Of a stretch of DNA of 64,000 bases, positions 16,621-24,793 are shown in pieces. This stretch comes from JAHFTW01 sp038046785. GTDB lineage: Archaea > Thermoplasmatota > E2 > JACPAO01 > JAHFTW01. The stretch covers positions 27,248 to 91,247 of the forward strand of contig JBBSVM010000009.1 in assembly GCA_038046785.1 (NCBI GenBank), written 5' to 3'. How positions within the stretch are numbered: the first letter of the stretch is position 1; every line of letters begins with the position of its first letter. The translations under genes and the position numbers were made by a program. The notes beneath the pieces are model-generated. The model saw only the letters and a list, made by a program, of their open reading frames with translations, made no database searches and was not told where the DNA came from.

Positions 16621-17282
16621 ACCGGCACAAGGCGGCCGTCCGCGAGACGGTAAATATCATCCCCCAAACGGGTCGCCTCCTCCACATCGTGCGTGACCCA
16701 GAGCGCCGGCACCCTTTCGCGGCGCAGCAAGTCTTTGACTGTGGCACCAAGGTCCAGGCGGAGTTCGGCATCGAGGTTGGCGAGCGGCTCATCGAGCAGG
16801 AGCGCTTGCGGCTTCGCGGCCAGGGCGCGGGCGAGGGCGACGCGGGCGCGCTGCCCGCCAGAAAGCTCGTCCACGGCGGCGTCGTGGCGATTGGCTGGAA
16901 TCTGCACCAGGTCGAGCAGGCGGCGCGCCTCCGCTTCCTCCCAGCGTTTTGCGGCCGCGGCGGGACGGTCGGCGCGGTAGCGCAGCGGGAAGGCGACGTT
17001 CTGCCAAGCGTTGCGGTGCGGGAAGAGCGCCGGTTCCTGGAACAGCAGACCGATGCTGCGCCGGTGCGGCGGCTGTTCCGTGACGTCGCGGCCCGCAACC
17101 TCGATGCGTCCCGCATCGGGGGTCTCGAGCCCTGCGATGCAGCGCAGAAGTGTGCTCTTGCCGACGCCGCTTGGCCCGAGCAGGAAGGCCAACCGGCCCG
17201 GCTCCACGATGAGGGCGACGCCGTCGAGCGTCGGCGCGTAGCCGGGATAGGTGAAGGACAAACCCGCGATGCGGAGGCTCAT
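16617..17282 (-). CDS. thiQ: Thiamine ABC transporter, ATP-binding protein
   Basis: 221 residues. Walker A GPSGVGKST (residues about 35-43), the Q loop FQEPALFPHR, signature LSGGQRARVALARAL, Walker B ALLLDEPLANLD and switch WVTHDVEEA are all present. The short length, without a C-terminal regulatory domain, fits ThiQ. Assignment to thiamine rests on its operon with thiB, thiP and the ThiN-domain regulator. The ATG overlaps the end of thiP by four bases (ATGA). An open frame upstream runs into thiP and is not used. Confidence 0.85.
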   Translation of the reverse strand: MSLRIAGLSFTYPGYAPTLDGVALIVEPGRLAFLLGPSGVGKSTLLRCIAGLETPDAGRIEVAGRDVTEQPPHRRSIGLLFQEPALFPHRNAWQNVAFPLRYRADRPAAAAKRWEEAEARRLLDLVQIPANRHDAAVDELSGGQRARVALARALAAKPQALLLDEPLANLDAELRLDLGATVKDLLRRERVPALWVTHDVEEATRLGDDIYRLADGRLVPV

Positions 17283-18877
17283 GTCGTCCTCCGGCGCGGG
17301 GCGGCAAGGGCGAGGACGGCGAGGGTGAGCAGCATGAGCAGCCCGGCCAGGGCGGTGGATTGGGCGCGCGCCAACGGGTCGAAGCTGCCGGGGCCGCCGT
17401 GGCGCGCGATCCACACCGACAACCCCAGGGCGTCGCCGGGGGAGAGCAGCAGGCTGGCGCCGAAATCACCGAGGCTGGCGGCCGCCGCAAGCGACGCAGC
17501 GCCGAGGAGAGCCGGGCCAAGGAGAGGGAGATGGATGCGGAAGAGTTGCCTGAGCGGGGAGGCGCCCAACAACGAGGCCGCTTGTTCGAGACGACGGTCC
17601 ACGGCGTCCAGGGCGGGCACGACGAGGCGGCTTGCGAGCGGGAAGGCGAGCAGGGTGTGCGCTGCCACGACGAAGAGCGGGCTGCGGGCGGGAATCCAAA
17701 CCGCACCCAAGACGGCAAGGCCACCGCTGAAGGCGGCAACGAGACCGTAGCCAAGCGTCAGGCTGCTTGTGGCAAGCGGGGTCGCCGCCATCCATTCAGC
17801 AACACGGCGCAGGCGGCCAAGCGGACGCAGCCCGTAGGCGAGTGCGAGGGTGAGACCGAGGGCGAGGAGGGTGCTGAGCAGGGCGTAGCCGAGACTCCAA
17901 CCGAGGGCGGAGCCGAGGGAGAAGCCGGAGAGGTGGCCAGGCGCCTGCGCATCGAGGAGGGTCCGCCAGGGGGCAAGGCTCCAGGCGCCGCGCAAGCGGA
18001 AGCCCCCCACCAGGACGGCAACCAGCGGCAGCGTGGAAAGAACGGCAAAAGCCCCCAGGAATGCGGTTCGTGTGCGGCTTGCGGGTGGAGCCGTCCACGG
18101 TTGACTTGCGCGACGGGTACGTTTGCCGAGGCGAAGAGCAAGAGCGACGAGGAGGCCGTTGAGAACGAGTTGGAGGAGCGCGAGTGCCGCGGCGCGGTCG
18201 GGGCGGGGAAACGCTCCGGCGCGGTTGGCATAGAGCAGCGTCTCCAACGTGTCGATGGCGCCGTCGCCCAGCAGCAGGACCACGCCGAACGAGCCCAAGG
18301 AAAAGAGCAGAACCAAGAGGGCAACGGCAACGAGGCGAGGCGCCAGGAGAGGCCCGGTGACGCGCGCCCAGACGCCGCGCGGCGGGGCACCAAGTGTCGC
18401 GGCCGCCTCCTCCAGGGCGCGGGGTCGCCCATCGAGCACCTCGACGCCGAGGCGGGCGGCGAAGCCGGCGTTGTAAGTGGCGTTGGCGAGGGCGACCGCG
18501 ACGAGGGGCATTGCGAGGAGGTTGGGGCCGCCAAGGTTTGCGAGCCAGCCGTTTGCCCCCACGGTGGCTTGCAGGCCGAAGACGACGACGAAGACCGGCA
18601 TGACGAACGGTGCTGCGTGGAGGGCGAGCATCCAGCGCCGCCCCGCAACGCGCCGGCTGTGGTGCAGCCAGGCAAGCGGAACCGCAACGGCAAGAGCAAG
18701 CAGGAGGCTCAGGAATGCTTGCGCAAGAGCTCCGGCGACGCGGCTGCGGACGTAGGGCGTGCCGAGCCAGGCAATTCCGTCCACGCTCGCTTGTTGGACG
18801 ACGGCGGCAAGTGGCCAGAGCAGGAGAAAGGCAAGGAAGCCCCCCGGGATGATGAGCCAGGAGGGGCGGCCAATCAT
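17279..18877 (-). CDS. thiP: Thiamine ABC transporter, fused permease
   Basis: 532 residues, about twelve membrane helices in two homologous halves, each with an EAA-type loop (EEAAATLGAPPRGVWARV and EQAASLLGASPLRQLFRI). This double-length layout is typical of ThiP and iron FbpB permeases. The ATG at 18877 starts five bases after the thiB stop; an in-frame ATG at 18901 would overlap thiB by 20 bases. It would take up thiamine or its phosphates across the cytoplasmic membrane, powered by ThiQ. Confidence 0.85.
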   Translation of the reverse strand: MIGRPSWLIIPGGFLAFLLLWPLAAVVQQASVDGIAWLGTPYVRSRVAGALAQAFLSLLLALAVAVPLAWLHHSRRVAGRRWMLALHAAPFVMPVFVVVFGLQATVGANGWLANLGGPNLLAMPLVAVALANATYNAGFAARLGVEVLDGRPRALEEAAATLGAPPRGVWARVTGPLLAPRLVAVALLVLLFSLGSFGVVLLLGDGAIDTLETLLYANRAGAFPRPDRAAALALLQLVLNGLLVALALRLGKRTRRASQPWTAPPASRTRTAFLGAFAVLSTLPLVAVLVGGFRLRGAWSLAPWRTLLDAQAPGHLSGFSLGSALGWSLGYALLSTLLALGLTLALAYGLRPLGRLRRVAEWMAATPLATSSLTLGYGLVAAFSGGLAVLGAVWIPARSPLFVVAAHTLLAFPLASRLVVPALDAVDRRLEQAASLLGASPLRQLFRIHLPLLGPALLGAASLAAAASLGDFGASLLLSPGDALGLSVWIARHGGPGSFDPLARAQSTALAGLLMLLTLAVLALAAPRRRTT

Positions 18878-18881
18878 CGCA

Positions 18882-20114
18882 TCACGCCTGCGACGCCTCA
18901 TAGACGGCGGTCCAGGCGCGCACCCAGCCCTCTGCCTTCTCGCCAAGAGTTGCCGCGGTGAAGCCGGCATCCTGGAAACTTCCTGGGGCGGGGTCTTTGC
19001 CCGCATAAACGGCGCTCACAGTGATGCCGTCCACCACGGGATAGATGGCGTTGTACTCCGCGGCGAGCGCCTGGAAGGCATCGCTCAGAGTGAATTCAAT
19101 CCAGGCCTGCGCTGCCGCGGGGGAGTTGGGGCCGTTCTGGACAAGGGCCATGGTCTGAATCTGGTGGAAGGTGGCGCCGGGCTGCAGGATGTTGCGATTG
19201 AGCACTGGGTTCTCGTAGAACTGCTCGTAGGCGGGGCTGGTCGTGTAGCTCGCAACGATGGACTTGTCGCCGACGAACCCCTCCGAACCCTGGCCGTAGC
19301 CGCCGGAGAAGCGGGTGGCGTAGGCGGTGGTCCAGTCGGCGGTCACCAGGGCGCCGTTCTCGAGCAGGTCGCTCCAGTAGCCGAGGTAGCACGCCTCGCC
19401 GAAGACCGCGACGGTGGCGACGAGGAAGCCGAGGCCGACGCTCGAGGTGCGCGGGTCCTGCGTCACGAACTTGCCGGCTGCGGGGACGAGGTCAGCCAGC
19501 GTCGCAGTGGCCGGGGCTGTGCGCGGGTCGGCGTTCACCGCGATGTAACCGTGGTCCACCGGGGTGGCAAGCCACGGCCCGTTGGGGTCGGCAAACAGAT
19601 AGTCTGCGTCGATGCGCGGGGCAAGCAGGGGACGGTACGGGACAAGGATGTCGGCGGCGACGGCGCGGCCGTAGAGGACGTTGTCGAGGCCGTACAAGAC
19701 ATCGAAGCTGGGGCGTCCTTTTTCCGCGATGGCGCGCTCCAGCATCGAGCCGGCGTCCTGGGCGGCGATGTGCTCGACGGTGCCGTTGGTGAGCGCCTCG
19801 AACGCCGCCTTCGCTGGCCCGAAGGCGTAGTCGAAGGCGCCGTGGTCGAGAACCACGACCTTGGCGCCGTGCAGGTCGGGCCATCCTTTTGCGTCGTTCC
19901 CGGTCGAGTCACTGCCGACAAAACCGAGCGCTTGGTAGGCGGCTTTGGGGTCATGCACGCGAGCAGCAGAGCGAGTGGCCTGGTTGCCGGGTCCAGGCTG
20001 TGGGGTAGCGTCCTTCCAGCAGTCGCTGGTCGCGGCAGGCTCCCCAAGGCAGCCAGCAAAAGCGGGGATGAGAAGCAGGAGAAGTGGGAGGGCGCGGGCG
20101 TTCAGCATGGTCAT
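18882..20114 (-). CDS. thiB: Thiamine-binding lipoprotein
   Basis: 410 residues. The N-terminus is a lipoprotein signal with the lipobox PAFAGC. The body matches periplasmic binding proteins of the TbpA/ThiB type: DVLYGLDNVLYGRA (like the DVVLGLDN stretch of ThiB), DHGYIAVNAD, and a C-terminal region with TALAAEYNAIYPV-like content. The extra 60 residues after the lipobox include a Pro/Ser-rich linker. The ATG at 20114 overlaps the thiR stop (ATGA). Iron or other small ligands remain possible, but the ThiN regulator makes thiamine the best call. Confidence 0.83.
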   Translation of the reverse strand: MTMLNARALPLLLLLIPAFAGCLGEPAATSDCWKDATPQPGPGNQATRSAARVHDPKAAYQALGFVGSDSTGNDAKGWPDLHGAKVVVLDHGAFDYAFGPAKAAFEALTNGTVEHIAAQDAGSMLERAIAEKGRPSFDVLYGLDNVLYGRAVAADILVPYRPLLAPRIDADYLFADPNGPWLATPVDHGYIAVNADPRTAPATATLADLVPAAGKFVTQDPRTSSVGLGFLVATVAVFGEACYLGYWSDLLENGALVTADWTTAYATRFSGGYGQGSEGFVGDKSIVASYTTSPAYEQFYENPVLNRNILQPGATFHQIQTMALVQNGPNSPAAAQAWIEFTLSDAFQALAAEYNAIYPVVDGITVSAVYAGKDPAPGSFQDAGFTAATLGEKAEGWVRAWTAVYEASQA

Positions 20115-20911
20115 GGTTTCACCTGGTTGTTGAGTTCGAGGATGCGGCGCGCGGCGCTCTGCGCGTCGGCGGCAAGAAGGTAGAGGCAGGGTTCCAGCCC
20201 GATGGCGCCTGGTTCGAGGAAGCCGTCGGGGAGGCGGCGCGCAGCATCCAATGCGCGAAACAGCCGCGCTTCGGCATCGCCCGGACCATCGAGAGAGATG
20301 AGACGAAGCCCAAGGCGACGCGCGGCCTCGGCCACGGCGGGGGTCCCCGCGATGTTGGCCAGGGTCAGGATGGCGGGGTCGCGGCTGCGGATGCGCAGCA
20401 GGGCTCGGGCAAGGTGGCGCGAACCCCCGAACGCGGGTGGGGCCGGGCTCACGAGACGACCAGCGGCCTCGACGAGGCGGCCGGGAAAGGCAAGGACATC
20501 CTCGGGCGCGGCAGCAGTCGGGGTGGCGCGCGCAACGTTGAGGCCAACTTGCGGAACGAGGGCGACCGGGTTGCCGTTGCGCAGCAGCCGCTCGGCCGCC
20601 AGCAGATCGGCGAGGGCCGCGTCGCCGCCCGGCCGCTCGGCACCGACTGTGAGTGTGGCACACCAGGGCGACGCTCCCGTGGCGGGTTGCGGGGCGCGGA
20701 CCTCGTCGCAGAGCGCCTCGGCAAGCGCGTCCACGACGGGATCGTTGGGGGCGGGAGCGGCAAGGTGGCGGCTCACCATCGCTTGGCTGAGGCCCACGGC
20801 CGTTGCGGCGCGGCTCTGGCTCCAGCCGGCAGCAACGAGGCGACGCGCGGCGGCAGCGCGCACTTTGGGGAACACCTCGTCAGCGAGCCGGAGGCAAGCG
20901 GGAACCGCCAC
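20111..20911 (-). CDS. thiR: ThiR-type regulator: HTH plus ThiN domain
   Basis: 266 residues. The N-terminal 60 form a helix-turn-helix (AGWSQSRAATAVGLSQAMVS). The C-terminal 170 match ThiN, the thiamine-phosphate-synthase-like domain: NIAGTPAVAEAARRLGLRL, DGPG and PGAIGLEPCLYLL. In archaea such HTH-ThiN proteins are described as repressors (ThiR) of thiamine genes that sense thiamine phosphates. Position as first gene of the thiBPQ operon and a palindrome at its promoter fit this role. The GTG at 20911 sits about 25 nt from a TATTA element inside the palindrome. Confidence 0.85.
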   Translation of the reverse strand: MAVPACLRLADEVFPKVRAAAARRLVAAGWSQSRAATAVGLSQAMVSRHLAAPAPNDPVVDALAEALCDEVRAPQPATGASPWCATLTVGAERPGGDAALADLLAAERLLRNGNPVALVPQVGLNVARATPTAAAPEDVLAFPGRLVEAAGRLVSPAPPAFGGSRHLARALLRIRSRDPAILTLANIAGTPAVAEAARRLGLRLISLDGPGDAEARLFRALDAARRLPDGFLEPGAIGLEPCLYLLAADAQSAARRILELNNQVKP

Positions 20912-20932
20912 GACCCGGCCAGGACCCCCTGC

Positions 20933-20970
20933 TATTACTATTCAATGGAAATCCATGAATGAGTAATGAT
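20933..20970 (-). promoter_or_regulatory. Imperfect palindrome overlapping the thiR promoter
   Basis: The arms CTATTACTATTCAATGGA and, read on the other strand, ATTACTCATTCATGGA match over about 15 positions with single-base shifts, centred at TGGAAATCCA (20946-20955). The region is sharply AT-rich amid G+C-rich sequence. It holds the TATA-like element about 25 nt before the thiR GTG. It is the natural candidate operator for autoregulation by ThiR. Confidence 0.55.
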
Positions 20971-21024
20971 AATGGGTCGGAGGCTTCGCTTTCTGGGCGG
21001 GATGCCATGGAGGCTCCCGAACGT

Positions 21025-21900
21025 TCAGCGGTGGGCGAGAACGGCGGCAACCGGGTTCGTAAGCCCCGCACCGCCCGCCGTGTGCATCAACGTCGCGAGC
21101 GACTTCTGGCCAAGCGTCGTCGCGAAGAACAAGGACGCGCCATCGCGCTCCAGCTCATCGACCAGGTTGAACTCCTTGAGCTTGCGCAGGTGCCAGCGCA
21201 CGGTGCCAGCGTGGATGCCGGTCGCCGTCGAAACTTGGGCGAGCGAGGCGCCCGGGTGGCGTTCGACATGCTCGAAGAGGCTGCGGGCATTGCCGTTCTG
21301 CAGCGCGGTGACGGCGCGGCTCACCTGGCGCACCAGCTGCCCGCCCTCGACGGGGTAGAAGACGCGGTAGCCGTTGGCGCGGTCGCTGCGCACCAGCTCG
21401 GCTGACTCCAGTTTGCGGATGTGCCAGAGAATGCTGCTGGTCTTCATGCCAAACTCATCGGAGAGTTTCTTGAGATGGACGCCCGGGTTGCCGCGCACGA
21501 AACCGTACAGCATGCTGCGCTGCGGGTTCTCAAGCGCGACTTTGGGGTCGATGTAGCGCGTGACGAAGGCGAAGCCAGCGAGACCGAGGCCAGCAGCGAC
21601 GATGGAGCCGATGCCCGCCATCACCATGCCCTCCTCGAGTCCGCCGCGCACGCGGTCGGCGAATCCGGGATCGACGCCTTCGCGCGGCGGTCCGGCGCCC
21701 TCGGCGGGCTCATCGACGACGCCCGCAGCGGTGCCGACGGGATCTTGGGCGACACCGTTGGGGTCGGCCACTGCGTCGCGTGCTGCTTGTTCAGCGCGCT
21801 GGAGGATGGCGGCCGGGTCGGGCTCCCCGAATGCCGATTGCGCTGCAACGGCGGGCGCCAAGACCAGGGCCAACAGGAACAGCAACGTGCGCGCCATCAT
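21025..21900 (-). CDS. Membrane-anchored regulator with two winged helices
   Basis: 291 residues. A signal-like N-terminus (ARTLLFLLALVLAPAVA) is followed by an extracytoplasmic segment of about 70 residues and a membrane helix (VMAGIGSIVAAGLGLAGFAF, residues about 92-112). Two winged-helix domains follow: LYGFVRGNPGVHLKKLSDEF...SSILWHIRKLESAEL, and LFEHVERHPGASLAQVSTAT...GTVRWHLRKLKEF. The topology suggests a transcription factor tethered to the membrane with a sensor outside. The start is one of two adjacent ATG codons. The AT-rich promoter region of thiR lies downstream. Target genes are unknown. Confidence 0.75.
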   Translation of the reverse strand: MMARTLLFLLALVLAPAVAAQSAFGEPDPAAILQRAEQAARDAVADPNGVAQDPVGTAAGVVDEPAEGAGPPREGVDPGFADRVRGGLEEGMVMAGIGSIVAAGLGLAGFAFVTRYIDPKVALENPQRSMLYGFVRGNPGVHLKKLSDEFGMKTSSILWHIRKLESAELVRSDRANGYRVFYPVEGGQLVRQVSRAVTALQNGNARSLFEHVERHPGASLAQVSTATGIHAGTVRWHLRKLKEFNLVDELERDGASLFFATTLGQKSLATLMHTAGGAGLTNPVAAVLAHR

Positions 21901-21953
21901 TGTCCCTGTGGGTTCGGCATCCTATAGGGTTTGCGGACGGGGCCGCACCGGGC

Positions 21954-23048
21954 TCAGTTGGAGTCGAGCCGGGCGTAGAGTTTGGCGAACTCGGCCTGGG
22001 CCTGGGCCAGCGGGGCGGCGCGCTTGCGGCGAATCTGGCGCACCAACGGGACGGCAAGGCCCGCCACCGCGAGGAGGCCAAGCCCGCCCAAGCCGACGCC
22101 CAAGCTCGAGGAGACCGGCGGCGCCGTGGTGGTGGATTCGGTGGAGATGGAGCCGACCAGGTCGGACTGCGCCGGGCGCAGCGCGGCAACGATGCGCTGG
22201 CCGGCAATGCGCTCGGGCGCCTGCACCAACGTGTCGCCGTCGAGGACCAAGCCGCGCGGTTCGACGAGCTTGAGGACGCCGGAGCCTTCCAGGTTGAGCT
22301 CGGAGAGGCCGAGAACCCAGTTGCCATCGGCGGGAAGGTCCAGCTGCAGCGTCGCGTCGGTGAGTTCGATGTAGGCCTGCCGCAGGGTCGTGAGGGCGAC
22401 CGAGGCGGGGTCGATGCCGACCTTCTGCTCGGTGGTGGCGCCCGTCACGAGGAGGTCGCGCTGGCCGGTCGCATCAACGATGTCGAGGGTGCGTGACCAG
22501 GCGACGAGCCGCATGTCGCCCGTGAGGGTCCACTCCTGCCGGCAGCCGGACGAGCGGATGACCGGCTCCGCAGGAACCGCAGTGGCCGACTGCGTGGTGC
22601 TGGCATGGTTGGGAATGCGAAGCATGGCCGAGAACGCGTCCAACGAGGCGCAAAACAGGCGCGATGTCGCCCGCGCGTTGAGGCTGGGTTCGACATAGAG
22701 AATGCTGTTGGGCGTGGTTGTGCTGCCCGACACCTCGACGTCGTTCCGCACAAAGCTCACGGGGTTGGCGTTTCCCTGTGTTGCAACCGCGTTGCCGACG
22801 TTGACACCCGACTCCGATTGCTCGACGTAGATGGATGCGCGTGCGGCGTGAAGGTGGAACGAGGAGGCACGGCCGCCCTGGAAGGTGTAATCGTAATCCA
22901 GGAAATAGGTGGGCGACGCTTGCGCCACGAATCCGCCTTCCAGGCTGAGGCCGGCCATTTCGGTTGCGGGTCCCACGGCCTGGCCAGCGCCGCTTGGCGC
23001 GACGACGAGGACGCAGAGGAGAATGCCCAACAGCGGACGGCGGATCAT
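21954..23048 (-). CDS. Secreted, C-terminally membrane-anchored protein, unknown
   Basis: 364 residues. The ATG at 23048 begins a signal peptide (IRRPLLGILLCVLVVAPSG). The body is Thr/Ser/Val-rich and probably beta-stranded. A membrane helix (SLGVGLGGLGLLAVAGLAVP) near residue 315 is followed by a cytoplasmic tail IRRKRAAPLAQ. The orientation would put most of the protein outside the cell. No family is recognised. It follows the FnIII-like gene with a two-base gap and probably belongs to the radB operon. Confidence 0.65.
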   Translation of the reverse strand: MIRRPLLGILLCVLVVAPSGAGQAVGPATEMAGLSLEGGFVAQASPTYFLDYDYTFQGGRASSFHLHAARASIYVEQSESGVNVGNAVATQGNANPVSFVRNDVEVSGSTTTPNSILYVEPSLNARATSRLFCASLDAFSAMLRIPNHASTTQSATAVPAEPVIRSSGCRQEWTLTGDMRLVAWSRTLDIVDATGQRDLLVTGATTEQKVGIDPASVALTTLRQAYIELTDATLQLDLPADGNWVLGLSELNLEGSGVLKLVEPRGLVLDGDTLVQAPERIAGQRIVAALRPAQSDLVGSISTESTTTAPPVSSSLGVGLGGLGLLAVAGLAVPLVRQIRRKRAAPLAQAQAEFAKLYARLDSN

Positions 23049-23050
23049 GC

Positions 23051-23542
23051 TTAGGTGGATCCCGAGATGAGCTCCATGGCCGCTTCCCAGGCCGGTCCGG
23101 TGTAGGGTAAGGGGAAAACGCAAGCTCCCTGGAAGATCAGGGGTTGCGCAATCTGCGGGCTGATGATGAAGATGGGGCCGCAGTAGGGGTAAGCGCCGCT
23201 CTTGGCGAGGGAGTAGTCGCTGGGCTGGCCGTCCTTCATGACGTAGCGCAGCGTGTAGTAGGCGAAACGCTCGTTCGATTCCGTGTCAGTGAACTGGGGG
23301 TGCTTGCCCTTCGCGTTGGCGACGAGTTGGCCCGACTCCAGTCCGTCGAAGCGCCACACTTCGACGTAGTCCACCTTGCTGTGCATGACCCCGTCGGGGT
23401 ACTCCCAACTGATGATGTTGCCCGCATCGGTGGTCAGAACGGAAATGTCGGGCTCCGCGAGGTTGCCCGGCAGCGCCTGGGCGGGCACGGCGGTGAGGGC
23501 GAACAGAAGCAGAAGTGCGGCAAGGGGGGCAAGTCGGGTCAT
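23051..23542 (-). CDS. Secreted protein with fibronectin-III-like domain
   Basis: 163 residues. A signal peptide (MTRLAPLAALLLLFALTAVP) precedes a domain with the strand pattern of fibronectin type III: NIISWEYPDG, YVEVWRFDG, ERFAYYTLRYVMKDGQ. Two cysteines in the C-terminal segment (YPYCGPIFII, QGACVFPL) could form a disulfide. The ATG at 23542 is one base from the stop of the upstream gene and the stop lies two bases before the next start, so it belongs to a compact operon. Function unknown. Confidence 0.65.
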   Translation of the reverse strand: MTRLAPLAALLLLFALTAVPAQALPGNLAEPDISVLTTDAGNIISWEYPDGVMHSKVDYVEVWRFDGLESGQLVANAKGKHPQFTDTESNERFAYYTLRYVMKDGQPSDYSLAKSGAYPYCGPIFIISPQIAQPLIFQGACVFPLPYTGPAWEAAMELISGST

Positions 23543-23543
23543 G

Positions 23544-23981
23544 TCAAGCGTAGCTCGGGTCGGTGTCGGTCGGTTGGCTGGAGGGAAGAGGTGGAAGTTG
23601 TTCCAGGATGCGCTCCAGGAGGGCGATGAAGGCGGATTGGGCGCCGGGCCGCTTGCGCAGGATGAGGCGGCTCGGGTGGATGGGGTTGCATTCGACGCGG
23701 CCCGCCGAGAAAGCGACCGCCAGGGCGTCGGCGGCGGCCACCATGCCGATGCCTTCCTGCGCAAGGCGGTCGACGTACGGCTGGCTTGCCGCCTCGAGAA
23801 GGCCGGAGCGATCGAGGTGGGGGTTGCTGCGCAGGCGTGCCATCGCCGCGTTGAGCGGGGCAGCAAGCGACTGCTGCGCCTCCAGCGAGAGAGCGGTGGG
23901 CGCCTCCTGGAGTTGCTGGAACGCCGACTGGAAACGAAGTTCCACCGGTTCCCGCAGCCGCACCTCCCGGTCGCGCACCAT
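23544..23981 (-). CDS. Hypothetical helical cytoplasmic protein
   Basis: 145 residues from the ATG at 23981; a TTG six bases upstream is also possible. It is mostly helical (FQSAFQQLQEAPTALSLEAQ; FIALLERILEQLPPL) with no signal peptide or membrane segment. No family is recognised. It lies 27 bp behind radB on the same strand and one base before the FnIII-like gene. Confidence 0.6.
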   Translation of the reverse strand: MVRDREVRLREPVELRFQSAFQQLQEAPTALSLEAQQSLAAPLNAAMARLRSNPHLDRSGLLEAASQPYVDRLAQEGIGMVAAADALAVAFSAGRVECNPIHPSRLILRKRPGAQSAFIALLERILEQLPPLPSSQPTDTDPSYA

Positions 23982-24008
23982 CTTCAACCAGGCTCTGCGA
24001 TGCTGTTG

Positions 24009-24689
24009 TTAAGGCTTCCCGTCCACCGTCTCCTCGAGACCGCCCGCCGCGATGCGGAAGCGGGCGCTGCGACCTTCTTCGATGGAGCGGTGCTTCAGGA
24101 TGGTGGCGCGCCGGTTGCCGTCGGGCCGCTTCTCGAACCGGACGAGCGCTTTGACGAGGTGCTCCATGACGCGGCGCGCGAAGGGCTGCGTCGCATCTTC
24201 GCCGCCATACACCTGGCCGGTGATGAGGACCGGGACGCGCGTCTGGCGGGCGAAGCCGGTGAGGTGGTGCAGTTGTTTGTAGAGGCTGCGCGCCGCCTCC
24301 GACTCCCCCTCTGCACCTCCGTCGATGGCGAGGCGGTAATGCATGTTGATGGAGTCCACCACGACGAGCCCCAAATCGGGCACCCGTGTTGCGTTTTGCA
24401 CGAGCCGCTCCTGCTCCTCGATGGTGTAGGGCGTGAAGAAGAGAACTTGGTCCACCATGTCGGCCGACGCGTCCGGCCCGAACACCTGCGCGAGCCGCAC
24501 GCTGCTGACTCCTTCAGTGTCCACGTAGGCAACGCGCCGTCCTGCCCGTACCGCTTCGCGGGCGCACTGCAGCGCCAGATTGGTCTTGCCCGAGCCGCCC
24601 TCGCCAAAGACGAGTGTGATGGCGTCCGCCTCCAGGCCGCCATCAAGGAGCACGTCCAGGCTGGGGCAAGCGGTGGCGAGGTGCTGCAT
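24009..24689 (-). CDS. radB: DNA repair and recombination protein RadB
   Basis: 226 residues, the usual RadB length. RadB is the euryarchaeal RadA/RecA paralogue that lacks the N-terminal DNA-binding domain and assists recombination. Walker A is GEGGSGKT (residues 29-36), Walker B is LGLVVVDSIN, and the KaiC/RecA-type start SLDVLLDGGLEADAITLVFG is clear. The start is an ATG with the conserved short lead. It begins a four-gene minus-strand run with one hypothetical and two secreted proteins. That grouping is unusual. Confidence 0.9.
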   Translation of the reverse strand: MQHLATACPSLDVLLDGGLEADAITLVFGEGGSGKTNLALQCAREAVRAGRRVAYVDTEGVSSVRLAQVFGPDASADMVDQVLFFTPYTIEEQERLVQNATRVPDLGLVVVDSINMHYRLAIDGGAEGESEAARSLYKQLHHLTGFARQTRVPVLITGQVYGGEDATQPFARRVMEHLVKALVRFEKRPDGNRRATILKHRSIEEGRSARFRIAAGGLEETVDGKP

Positions 24690-24763
24690 CCCGACGTGGC
24701 GAGCGGGACGGTCGGCATGAAGATGCTGGACAGGCGTTGGCGTGACACGCGGCGCCGGGAACG

Positions 24764-24769
24764 CTTAAG
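24764..24769 (+). promoter_or_regulatory. TATA-like box for the LVIVD lipoprotein
   Basis: CTTAAG about 27 nt before the ATG at 24794, without a Shine-Dalgarno sequence. Identical in sequence to the box at 654-659. Confidence 0.45.
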
Positions 24770-24793
24770 CCTCCGGGCGGGGACTGCCTCGCA

